This document shows positions 5,420 to 12,708 of a stretch of DNA of 25,391 bases, in pieces (within the stretch, counting starts at the first letter, position 1; each line of letters opens with the position of its first letter). Position numbers and translations under genes: made by a program. Origin of the DNA: a bacterium. GTDB taxonomy: Bacteria; T1Sed10-126. The stretch is taken from NCBI GenBank assembly GCA_003554945.1, contig PWHN01000114.1, forward strand, positions 1 to 25,391. The letters run 5' to 3'. Below the pieces are notes generated by a model, which was not told where the DNA came from, made no database searches, and worked only from the letters and a program-made list of their open reading frames with translations.

Positions 5420-5489
5420 AGCACTATGTCGCTTGCCCGGGATGGCGGAACTCGGGATATTTTGTCAGGGCCGGGCTAAACAAGTACCT

Positions 5490-7445
5490 TCAATCTTGTG
5501 GTTGCAGGGGTAAGCGAATCGTGACCCGCGTCCCCTCTCCAGCCGGGGACGATAGTTCCAACTCCCCCTCCATTTCTTCGCTAATTATTCGATGAACTAT
5601 TGCCAGCCCCAGACCGAGGCCATCCTCTTTATCAGAGACAAACGGTTCAAAAGCCCGCTCGAGGAGCTGTTGATCAAATCCCTCACCGTCGTCCTCGACA
5701 ACAATCAGGGCTTCCTTACCACTGGAGTGAGCTTCCACCCGCACCGTGCCCTCGCTACCCGCAGCTTCGACGGCGTTGCGGAGTAGATTATCAAGAGCCG
5801 TGCGAAAACGGGAGCGGTTGGCAGTTACAAATCCATCGAGCTCGCTGAAATCTGTCTCCAGTCTGACGCCTTCGGGGGGACTTATGTCGGCAACCCAGGA
5901 CTCAATGAATTTTTCCAGGTCGATTTTTTCAACTTCAATTTCAGGTTTTCTCGCGTAAAGCAGAAAATTTTCGACCAGCTCGTCAACGCGATTGTAGCTA
6001 TTTCTTATTTTCTCGATCAATTCTTCCACGTCGGTTCCCCCCGGCAGCGCTTCAACCTTCTGTTGGAGCAGAGAAATAAAACCGGAGAGACTGCCAAGCG
6101 GATTTCTGATCTCATGGGCCATGCCGGCTGCAAACTCCCCCAGGGCAAGCAGGCGGCGGCGGCGTTCGGCCTGTTCCTGTAGTTTTTTCAGGGGGCGCAA
6201 GTCGGAGAAGACAACTATCCACTGGCCCGCCTGGCCGGGACCAAACTCGGCCTCGGTAATTGATAAATCTATCGGAATTGTCTCACAATCTATACGCTCA
6301 ACAACCAGTTCCGTCTCACAACGAACTTCAGCCAGATCAATCTCTTCCTCAACAAAATTAAAAACCTTTCCAAAGCGGCGGCCTACCAGGTCGGCCGCCG
6401 TCAGTCCAAGCAACTCTCCAGCGTGGCGATTCATCTCAACAACCACACCACGACTATCGGTGACAACAATACCCAGGGGAACCGCTTCAATCAAAGCTTC
6501 ACGTAGACGGTAGGCCCGTTCTTTCTCGTGCTGTATTCGCAGGTTGTCAACAAAATGCTCCAGGTATATGGCCAGCGCCTGGATCATCTCCCGCTCGGCC
6601 CGCTTAAGAATGCCCTGCAGCCGCGAACCCCAGAGTAACATTTCATAAGACTTCTCGGCCCAGGGTAATCTGATCCGATATATTTCCCGACGGCGATAAC
6701 TATCAAGCTCTTCCCGCCGGGCTTTTAAGAGTTGTTCTTTTTCTTCTTCTGACAGGTCAACTGCGGCAACGATTGATTCCTCCTTGTTCTCGATAAACAT
6801 TCCACCGCTGACTTCCGAAATTTTAACTACCGTCTGCAGCAGTTCCCTGGCAAATGGAAACAATTCGCCGGAGGTGTCGACAACTCGCCGCAGAGCCTGA
6901 AAAGTATCCATCTTCGAGAGCCGGTTGAGAAGCTGACGCTGTGTGTAGTTCTTTAGTTCGACCGTAAAACCGAGCAGCAGGGCAAGAATAAATAGCGGTA
7001 GAATTGAGGGCAAAATTGGCTGCAGCGCCTCAAGCTCAAAAGCCCAGGGCGGAGAGACACGAACAGTTTCAAGAAGAAAAGCTGCAAAAGCGGTGAGCAT
7101 TGTCCCGAGGAGACCGAAACTTAAAGCGGCAGAAAAAATGGGGATCAAGTAAAAAAGATGAACATAATCCAGCTCGGGAAAAAACAGGTGAACGAGATAG
7201 ACGCTAAATAAGTAAAACTCAAGGACCAGCACGTGATACTCAAAGCGATCGGTAAAGCGGCGGTAAAGCGGTTCAAGCACAAAAAATAAAAAGAGGAAGA
7301 AGGCAAGCCAGAACCAGCCTACCAGTTCATCAACAACCGGGACAAAATTAGATAACAAAACAAAAAGAACCAGGATGGCAAGAAAATAGCCGAAGAAGGA
7401 GAGCAGACCAGTTGCCCGGCTATCCGCCAGTTTGTCAGGTAACAT
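5490..7445 (-). CDS. Membrane-bound PAS sensor histidine kinase (PilS-like)
   Basis: A 651-residue kinase. Residues 13-165 form about six hydrophobic membrane segments with short loops, so there is no large extracytoplasmic sensor domain. A soluble linker (about 180-310, possibly GAF-like) and a PAS domain (about 311-420) follow. The HisKA domain has the phosphorylated His444 in GMAHEIRNPLGS. The ATPase domain has the N box DNLLRNAVEAAG (552-563), G1 EDDGEGF (584-590) and G2 GLGLGLA (609-615). Six membrane helices plus PAS match the architecture of PilS. It should phosphorylate Asp54 of the downstream NtrC-type regulator. The gene follows a PhnD-like lipoprotein gene by 99 bp, which may supply a ligand signal. 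The ATG at 7443-7445 has no Shine-Dalgarno sequence because repeat DNA abuts the start, so translation may be weak or coupled to the upstream gene. Confidence 0.9.
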   Translation of the reverse strand: MLPDKLADSRATGLLSFFGYFLAILVLFVLLSNFVPVVDELVGWFWLAFFLFLFFVLEPLYRRFTDRFEYHVLVLEFYLFSVYLVHLFFPELDYVHLFYLIPIFSAALSFGLLGTMLTAFAAFLLETVRVSPPWAFELEALQPILPSILPLFILALLLGFTVELKNYTQRQLLNRLSKMDTFQALRRVVDTSGELFPFARELLQTVVKISEVSGGMFIENKEESIVAAVDLSEEEKEQLLKARREELDSYRRREIYRIRLPWAEKSYEMLLWGSRLQGILKRAEREMIQALAIYLEHFVDNLRIQHEKERAYRLREALIEAVPLGIVVTDSRGVVVEMNRHAGELLGLTAADLVGRRFGKVFNFVEEEIDLAEVRCETELVVERIDCETIPIDLSITEAEFGPGQAGQWIVVFSDLRPLKKLQEQAERRRRLLALGEFAAGMAHEIRNPLGSLSGFISLLQQKVEALPGGTDVEELIEKIRNSYNRVDELVENFLLYARKPEIEVEKIDLEKFIESWVADISPPEGVRLETDFSELDGFVTANRSRFRTALDNLLRNAVEAAGSEGTVRVEAHSSGKEALIVVEDDGEGFDQQLLERAFEPFVSDKEDGLGLGLAIVHRIISEEMEGELELSSPAGEGTRVTIRLPLQPQD

Positions 7446-7544
7446 GGTTTGGCGAGAAGCGAATGAGCGAAGGTGCGAGGAGCGTGGAGGGATGGGGCGA
7501 TGGGGCGATGGGGCGATGGGGCGATGGAGCGGTGGAGTAAGAGA
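7446..7544. repeat. Repeat block with GGGGCGAT octamer array at the kinase start
   Basis: Four perfect GGGGCGAT units (7494-7525) and one variant, GGAGCGGT (7526-7533), adjoin a GCGAGAA/GCGAATGA/GCGAAGG run (7452-7480). The same modules occur near 1461-1515. The block fills the whole gap between the lipoprotein stop and the kinase start and replaces any leader or ribosome site of the kinase gene. Confidence 0.75.
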
Positions 7545-8471
7545 TTAGAGCTCTTCCCCGAATTCGGGCAGATAGTCCTCCAGCTCACGCACGACGTCAT
7601 AATCAGCGTCTTCAGCAGTCGTAAAGCCACCAATCCCGAGGCTGTCAAGAATTCGCTTGCCACGTGGTCCCTCATCATCCAGCCCGACCAGCAGACTGAT
7701 TATTTCATCAACCAGCTCCGGATACTGCTCGACAAATTCTGTTCTGAAGGCCCAGGGTTCGTTAGGAATCGGCGGTGTTTTTGCAACAACACGGGTATTT
7801 TCGATAACCCGCTCGGGATTGTCCATGTCCTGGCGGGCGTCGTCATAGACGGCTCCGCCGGCATAGTTTTCCAACCAGACGGCAGCAACAACATCGGTAT
7901 GACCGCCAAGGAAACTGGTTGGCCCCAAATCCGTGTCAGGATCGATCCCCTGGTCCTTGAAAAAAGCGTAGGGTAACAGGTAACCGGAAGCTGATTTTTC
8001 GTCGACGAACGCAAAACTGCGGCCGCGAAAATCTTCGGGTTCATGAATATCGGAGTCTACGTGTGCCAGAAGGAGAGATTTATAGCTTTCCTCACCGTAG
8101 CGAAGCGGCTTAACCGCGGGAGTTACCGCCTTCTCGCGCGCCGCTTCGACGTAAGACATGGGACCAAAAGTGGCGAAATTATATTCGCCCTCTTTAATTT
8201 TTTCGATAACTGAACCGTAATCACTATCAAAATTAATGTTGAACTCCAGCGGTAACTTCTCTTCCAGATACTCCTCCAGCGGACGCAGCTCAGCCCGCCT
8301 CTCGGAGGCGGCGATAGAGGGGACATGACCGTATTCAATTACCACGCGCTCCTCTTCGTCTATCCCCAGCTCTTCATAAACTTCGGGGGGTTCCTCCTCT
8401 GCCGGACAACCGGCGAGAAATAAAACAAGGATTGCGGTTAACAAAAGAGACAGCGTTGTTTTGTAATTCAT
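7545..8471 (-). CDS. PhnD-family periplasmic phosphate/phosphonate-type binding lipoprotein
   Basis: A 308-residue secreted solute-binding protein. The N-terminus is a lipoprotein signal with hydrophobic core 6-20 and lipobox LAGC (19-22), so Cys22 would be lipidated and the protein anchored outside the inner membrane. The body carries the PhnD-like fold signatures: FGPMSYVEA, FRGRSFAFVDEKSASGYLLP, and FLGGHTDVVAAV. These proteins bind small oxyanions or phosphonates for ABC import. No permease or ATPase gene is nearby. Instead the gene sits between pilC (37 bp upstream) and the six-TM histidine kinase (99 bp downstream). This suggests a sensory rather than a transport role, as known for other binding proteins that work with kinases. 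The start is supported by AAGGTG 5 nt before the ATG. The ligand cannot be deduced. Confidence 0.85.
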   Translation of the reverse strand: MNYKTTLSLLLTAILVLFLAGCPAEEEPPEVYEELGIDEEERVVIEYGHVPSIAASERRAELRPLEEYLEEKLPLEFNINFDSDYGSVIEKIKEGEYNFATFGPMSYVEAAREKAVTPAVKPLRYGEESYKSLLLAHVDSDIHEPEDFRGRSFAFVDEKSASGYLLPYAFFKDQGIDPDTDLGPTSFLGGHTDVVAAVWLENYAGGAVYDDARQDMDNPERVIENTRVVAKTPPIPNEPWAFRTEFVEQYPELVDEIISLLVGLDDEGPRGKRILDSLGIGGFTTAEDADYDVVRELEDYLPEFGEEL

Positions 8472-8508
8472 AATTACACCTTCAATCTAAGAATATCGTA
8501 ACCCGTCA

Positions 8509-9726
8509 TTAAACAACCTGGATCAATTGGAACATGGGGAAGAACATGGCCATGACGATTGTCCCGACCATAATCCCCATAAAAAGAATAAGAATCGGTT
8601 CGAGCATTGAGCTTAGCCCCTCGACCATCTCGTCGACCTGCATCTCATAGGTATCGGCGACACGAGCCAGCATACCGTCCAGGTTACCGGTCTCTTCCCC
8701 AACCGATATCATGTTGGTGACCATGGGGGGAAAAACACCCGATTCGGCCAGCGGCTCACTGATAGTATCACCCTCGCTGATACTGTCGTAGACGTCATCC
8801 ATAACTTCAGAAACAACTCGATTGCCGATAGTGTCCTGGACAATCTCAATCGCCTGCAGTATAGGAACCCCACTCTGAATCAGCGTTGATAAGGTGCGAG
8901 CAAAGCGAGCCACGGCTACCTTCCGAAATAGCGTCCCGAAAATGGGCATGTTTATTTTCATTTTATCGATATTGTATTCTCCCTGGTCAGTTCCATAATA
9001 CCACTGTAAGCCATAGTATCCACCAATGGCGGCGATGATAACTACATACCAGCGATTTTGGAGAAAGTTGCTAAGACCAATTACAATTCGGGTGGGTAGT
9101 GGCAAATCGACCCCCATCTCAGAGAAAAGGTCGATAAAGGTAGGCAGAACAAATACCAGCAGAAAAGAGACAACCAGGATTGCTATGGCAAACATAATTG
9201 CTGGATACATAGTCGCCGATTTTATCTTCATCCGCAGTTCCTGGGCGGACTCGGCAAAATCAGCCAGCCGGTCCAGCACCTGTTCCATCACCCCACCAAC
9301 CTCCCCCGCCTTGACCATGTTGATGTAAAGCTCCTCGAAAACGTCGGGATGGGCCTTCAGAGCCTCGCTGAAACTGGCTCCCCCCTGGATATCCTGGCCG
9401 ATCTGGCTCAGTATTTGCTGAAAATCCTCGTTTTCAGTCTGTTCCTGCAGAACGTTGACCGCTCGCAGCAGCGGCAGTCCGGCGTCCAGCAGTGTCGCCA
9501 TCTGCCTGGTGAAGAGGGCAACCTCCTCACCACTTACCGGAGCACCACCAATCAAGGGTATATATTCCATAATGTCAAAGCCGCCGGTGGCGACCTCATT
9601 AACTTCAAAGGGGCGATAGCCCTGGTCTTTCAGGTTAGACACGGCAGCGCTTTCGCTGGCCGCGTCAATCCGACCTGAGACTTCCTGGCCACTGGAATCC
9701 ATCGCCTGGTATTCAAAAGTTGGCAT
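8509..9726 (-). CDS. pilC: Type IV pilus inner-membrane platform protein PilC
   Basis: A 405-residue GspF/PilC protein with two repeated T2SSF domains (about 70-193 and 273-395). Predicted membrane segments lie near 173-195, 226-243 and 376-398. Conserved features include FTRQMATLLDAGLPLLRA in repeat one and ARFARTLSTLIQSGVPIL in repeat two, each followed by the GE-x-G motif (GEVGG, GEETG). It forms the membrane platform that couples the cytoplasmic PilB/PilT motors to pilin assembly. The ATG at 9724-9726 follows GGAGG by 7 nt. It lies 44 bp after pilT and 37 bp before the PhnD-like gene, so it is in the pilus operon. The length is normal for the family. Confidence 0.95.
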   Translation of the reverse strand: MPTFEYQAMDSSGQEVSGRIDAASESAAVSNLKDQGYRPFEVNEVATGGFDIMEYIPLIGGAPVSGEEVALFTRQMATLLDAGLPLLRAVNVLQEQTENEDFQQILSQIGQDIQGGASFSEALKAHPDVFEELYINMVKAGEVGGVMEQVLDRLADFAESAQELRMKIKSATMYPAIMFAIAILVVSFLLVFVLPTFIDLFSEMGVDLPLPTRIVIGLSNFLQNRWYVVIIAAIGGYYGLQWYYGTDQGEYNIDKMKINMPIFGTLFRKVAVARFARTLSTLIQSGVPILQAIEIVQDTIGNRVVSEVMDDVYDSISEGDTISEPLAESGVFPPMVTNMISVGEETGNLDGMLARVADTYEMQVDEMVEGLSSMLEPILILFMGIMVGTIVMAMFFPMFQLIQVV

Positions 9727-9770
9727 CGTTAAACCTCCATGGAGTTGAAAACTTTTTTATTAAAGTGGAG

Positions 9771-10823
9771 TTACAGTTTTTTCTTCAGTTCCTCGGCATT
9801 CTGGGCGTTAGCCACAGCCTCGTCGTAGGAAATTTTACCGCGCTGGTAAAGCTGCTGCAAGTGCTGGTCAAGCGTCTGCATCCCCAGGTTACCGCCGGTC
9901 TGAATCGCCGAGGGAATGTTCTGTTCTTTTTTTTCACGAATCAAATTCTGAATTCCGGGCGTGGCAATCATTATTTCAAAAGCCGCCGTCCGACCGGTGC
10001 CGCTCTTTAAAGGCATCAACGTCTGAGAAATAACCGAGGTTAGAGTAATTGAAAGTTGCGAACGGACCTGGGCCTGCTCTTCCTGCGGGAATGTGTCAAT
10101 AATCCGGTTAACCGTCTGAGCGGCGCTATTGGTATGCAATGTTGCAAAAACCAGGTGGCCGGTCTCAGCGGCAGTTATTGCAGCACCTATAGTCTCCTGG
10201 TCGCGCATCTCACCGACCAGCATAACGTCAGGGTCCATACGCAGACCGGAACGGATGCCGTCGCTAAACGAGAGCACGTCAACACCCAGTTCACGCTGGG
10301 TTATAATCGACTGCTTGTGCGGATGTTTAAATTCTATCGGGTCCTCAATTGTAATTATATGTTTACCAAAGTTGGAGTTTATATAATCGATAAAAGCGGC
10401 CAGTGTTGTAGTTTTACCTGAACCGGTTGGCCCGGTGACAAGAACAATTCCCCTGGGGTAGGTACAAATTTCCTTCATTTTTGAAGGCAAACCCAGCTCT
10501 TCAAAAGAAAATATTTTGTTAGGGATAAGCCGCATAACCATGCCGGCGTATTTTTGCTGTTTAAAAATAGCAACCCGGAAACGGTTGCCGTCCTCCATTT
10601 CGTAACCGAAGTCACTCTGGCCGGCCTTAGCAAGTTTTTTTAGATGTTCGTCCGGCGCAACAGCCTTAACCATCTCCTCGGTCTCCTGGGGAGATAATTT
10701 TTCCGACCCTTCTACCTTTTTAATTCCTCCGTCAACCCGAAATACAGGTTTAGTTCCCACTGCGATGTGAATATCCGAAGCATCCTGATCGATACACATC
10801 TGCATGATGTCAAAAATATCCAT
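9771..10823 (-). CDS. pilT: Type IV pilus retraction ATPase PilT
   Basis: A 350-residue hexameric ATPase that depolymerises pili and drives twitching motility or DNA uptake. Walker A is GPTGSGKT (131-138), the Asp box IEDPIEF (159-165), Walker B VMLVGEMRD (200-208) and the His box HLVFATLHT (223-231). The N-terminal ASDIHI motif (15-20) and the absence of the long N-terminal region and zinc cysteines separate it from PilB. The retraction motif AIRNLIRE is present as GIQNLIRE. The length is typical. The start ATG has AGGAGG 9 nt upstream. The 130-bp gap to the preceding pilB gene contains a palindromic repeat, but the operon organisation is otherwise intact. Confidence 0.95.
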   Translation of the reverse strand: MDIFDIMQMCIDQDASDIHIAVGTKPVFRVDGGIKKVEGSEKLSPQETEEMVKAVAPDEHLKKLAKAGQSDFGYEMEDGNRFRVAIFKQQKYAGMVMRLIPNKIFSFEELGLPSKMKEICTYPRGIVLVTGPTGSGKTTTLAAFIDYINSNFGKHIITIEDPIEFKHPHKQSIITQRELGVDVLSFSDGIRSGLRMDPDVMLVGEMRDQETIGAAITAAETGHLVFATLHTNSAAQTVNRIIDTFPQEEQAQVRSQLSITLTSVISQTLMPLKSGTGRTAAFEIMIATPGIQNLIREKKEQNIPSAIQTGGNLGMQTLDQHLQQLYQRGKISYDEAVANAQNAEELKKKL

Positions 10824-10886
10824 TCAAACTTTCCTCCTCTATAGAATTATATGTAATTTTTAGACACCTTCGGAAATTCAACATGG

Positions 10887-10918
10887 ATTCCGGGTCTCCG
10901 CTTCGCTCCGCCCGGAAT
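10887..10918. repeat. Palindromic repeat between pilB and pilT
   Basis: ATTCCGGG (10887-10894) and CCCGGAAT (10911-10918) form an 8-bp stem around an inner partly complementary TCCGCTTCGCTCCG loop. A related repeat lies at 21382-21419. A second G/C-rich inverted motif follows to 10950. No T tract follows on the minus strand, so it may act as a processing or attenuation hairpin inside the operon. Confidence 0.6.
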
Positions 10919-10952
10919 GACGGAGCGAGATCTGCTCCCTGCGCGGAGCGCT

Positions 10953-12671
10953 TTATACCGCTGCTGCTGTGCCGTGGGCCTGAGTTACCCGGGCAACTTC
11001 CATCAACGTCGTGCTTCCCATTTTCACTTTTATAAAACCATCCTGGCGCAGCGTCCTCATTCCAGCATCTATGGCCACGTCACGCAGTTCGTTGGTTGTG
11101 CATCCTTCAAGTATCATGTCTTTCATTTTCTCGTTCATAACCATCATTTCAAAGAGAGCGGACCGCCCGGTATAGCCGGTCATATTGCAATTTTCACAGC
11201 CCTCCCCCTGGTAAAAAGTCGTTTCAGCCACATCTTCTTCAGGAAATCCGACCCGGTGTATATACTCCATCTCAGGCTCGTAAGCAACTTTACAATTTTC
11301 ACAAATTGTTCGCACCAGGCGCTGGGCCATAATAGCCTGTACGGCCGAACTAATAAGATAGGCGTTAACACCTAAATCAATAAGCCGATTCACAGCGCTG
11401 GGGGCGTCATTGGTGTGCAGAGTTGAAAACACCAGATGACCGGTGAGTGCCGCACGAATTGCCGTCTCGGCCGTCTCGTAGTCACGTATCTCACCGACAA
11501 GAATGACGTCCGGTGACTGACGAAGCAGTGAACTAAGCCCACGCGAAAAGTCCAACCCGATCTCATCATTAACCTGCATCTGGTTTATCCCTTCCAGTTG
11601 GTATTCAACCGGGTTCTCAATTGTAATTAGCTTGCGGTCCGGCGTGTTCAGCTCCTGCAGAGCCGAGTAGAGCGTTGTCGTCTTCCCCGACCCGGTCGGT
11701 CCGGTAACAAGTATAATGCCGTTGGGCTTTCGAATTAGTTTGTCAAACACTGCCTTGTTATCTGGCAAAAAGCCCAACGTTCCCAGCCCAATGTTCACCG
11801 ACTCTTTGTCAAGAATCCGAAGCACAACGCTCTCCCCGTGAATACCAGGCAGACAGCTAACCCGGAAATCAAGCTCCTTGCCCATCATTTTCAGCTTAAT
11901 ACGACCGTCCTGGGGAACCCGGCGCTCGGCAATATCCATTTCTGACATAATCTTTATCCTGGAAATTATTGCTCCCTGCAGCCGCTTGGGAGGCTCGTGA
12001 GCCTTGTGCAGGACACCATCAATTCGATAGCGAACAAGCAGTCTCCCCTCAAGCGGTTCAATGTGTATGTCACTGGTTCCGCGCTGAACAGCCTCCATAA
12101 TAATCATATTTACAAGTTTAATTACCGGCGCTTCCTCAGCCTGCTCTTCCAGTTCAGCGACATCTGCTTCATCATCCTCATCTTCAATGTGAACGAGGTC
12201 CTCCTCCCCCAGTTCAGCAAGCACATTGTCAATATCGTCCATTGAGGCGCCGTAGTATGTTGTAATTAACTCCTCTAATTCTTCCGGATCCGCCAGAGAA
12301 CACTCGATCGGCATTTCAAGAATAGCTTCCAGGTCATCCATCATACGCAAGTCGGGCGGCTCAGCGACGGCCAGTTTCAATGAGGTTGAGCTCTTTTCAT
12401 AAGGGAAGACGAAATACTGTTGCGCAGTCGCCGAGTCAATAATATCGTCAGCGTCCTCAATCGGCTCCGCGTCCGAGAGATCGACAAACTCCATACCATA
12501 ACTGAGAGCGTAAATTTCAAGCGCTTCCTTACGATCGATATCAAACTCCCGGGTAATTATGGCAAGAATTTCTTCCCCGGTTGTCTCCCCCCTGGTCAAC
12601 ACTTCATCCCCTTCCTCCGGTGTTAATTTTTTCTTTTCTACCAGCGACTCAATTAATCTGCCGGGTTCCAT
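10953..12671 (-). CDS. pilB: Type IV pilus assembly ATPase PilB, copy with degenerate N-domain
   Basis: A 572-residue GspE/PilB-type extension ATPase. The catalytic core has Walker A GPTGSGKT (324-331), Asp box ITIENPVEY (349-357), Walker B VILVGEIRD (389-397) and the His box HLVFSTLHT (412-420). A zinc tetracysteine is seen as C457-x2-C460 and C492-x2-C495. The N-terminal domain (1-140) is MshEN-like in placement but lacks the RLG-x-L … Q signature: it reads RLIESLVEKKKLTPEEGDEVL, with no terminal Gln. It probably does not bind c-di-GMP. A very acidic linker (about 150-180) precedes the core. The ATG follows AGGAGG by 7 nt, 37 bp after the second pilB gene. The protein is intact, so it is a functional paralog rather than a decayed duplicate. 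Confidence 0.92.
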   Translation of the reverse strand: MEPGRLIESLVEKKKLTPEEGDEVLTRGETTGEEILAIITREFDIDRKEALEIYALSYGMEFVDLSDAEPIEDADDIIDSATAQQYFVFPYEKSSTSLKLAVAEPPDLRMMDDLEAILEMPIECSLADPEELEELITTYYGASMDDIDNVLAELGEEDLVHIEDEDDEADVAELEEQAEEAPVIKLVNMIIMEAVQRGTSDIHIEPLEGRLLVRYRIDGVLHKAHEPPKRLQGAIISRIKIMSEMDIAERRVPQDGRIKLKMMGKELDFRVSCLPGIHGESVVLRILDKESVNIGLGTLGFLPDNKAVFDKLIRKPNGIILVTGPTGSGKTTTLYSALQELNTPDRKLITIENPVEYQLEGINQMQVNDEIGLDFSRGLSSLLRQSPDVILVGEIRDYETAETAIRAALTGHLVFSTLHTNDAPSAVNRLIDLGVNAYLISSAVQAIMAQRLVRTICENCKVAYEPEMEYIHRVGFPEEDVAETTFYQGEGCENCNMTGYTGRSALFEMMVMNEKMKDMILEGCTTNELRDVAIDAGMRTLRQDGFIKVKMGSTTLMEVARVTQAHGTAAAV

Positions 12672-12708
12672 AAACGGTCCTCCTCAGCTCTCAAAATAAC
12701 CGTCGTAT

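Larger units (their letters stand above)
4923..5489. repeat. 567-bp repeat-filled gap between kinase and response regulator
   Basis: No gene is supported. From low to high coordinates it holds a palindromic repeat (4989-5017, one base different from 2375-2403), hexamer words (5025-5042), the heptamer module 5080-5115 (inverted copy of 1-36), a GAGAGG hairpin (about 5140-5165), GCGAA words (5165-5203), the hexamer array 5210-5251 with its inverted partner at 5307-5330, and degenerate palindromes near 5272-5294 and 5358-5386. An inverted repeat follows at 5396-5419, then a MITE right end (5447-5487) that stops 2 bp from the kinase stop codon. A possible left end (GTAATAACACC at 4968) is weak. 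Confidence 0.7.

Noticed and set aside
4968-5487. Complete third MITE
   Set aside because: The right end at 5447-5487 is convincing, but the proposed left end shares only GTAA with the consensus and there is no target duplication.
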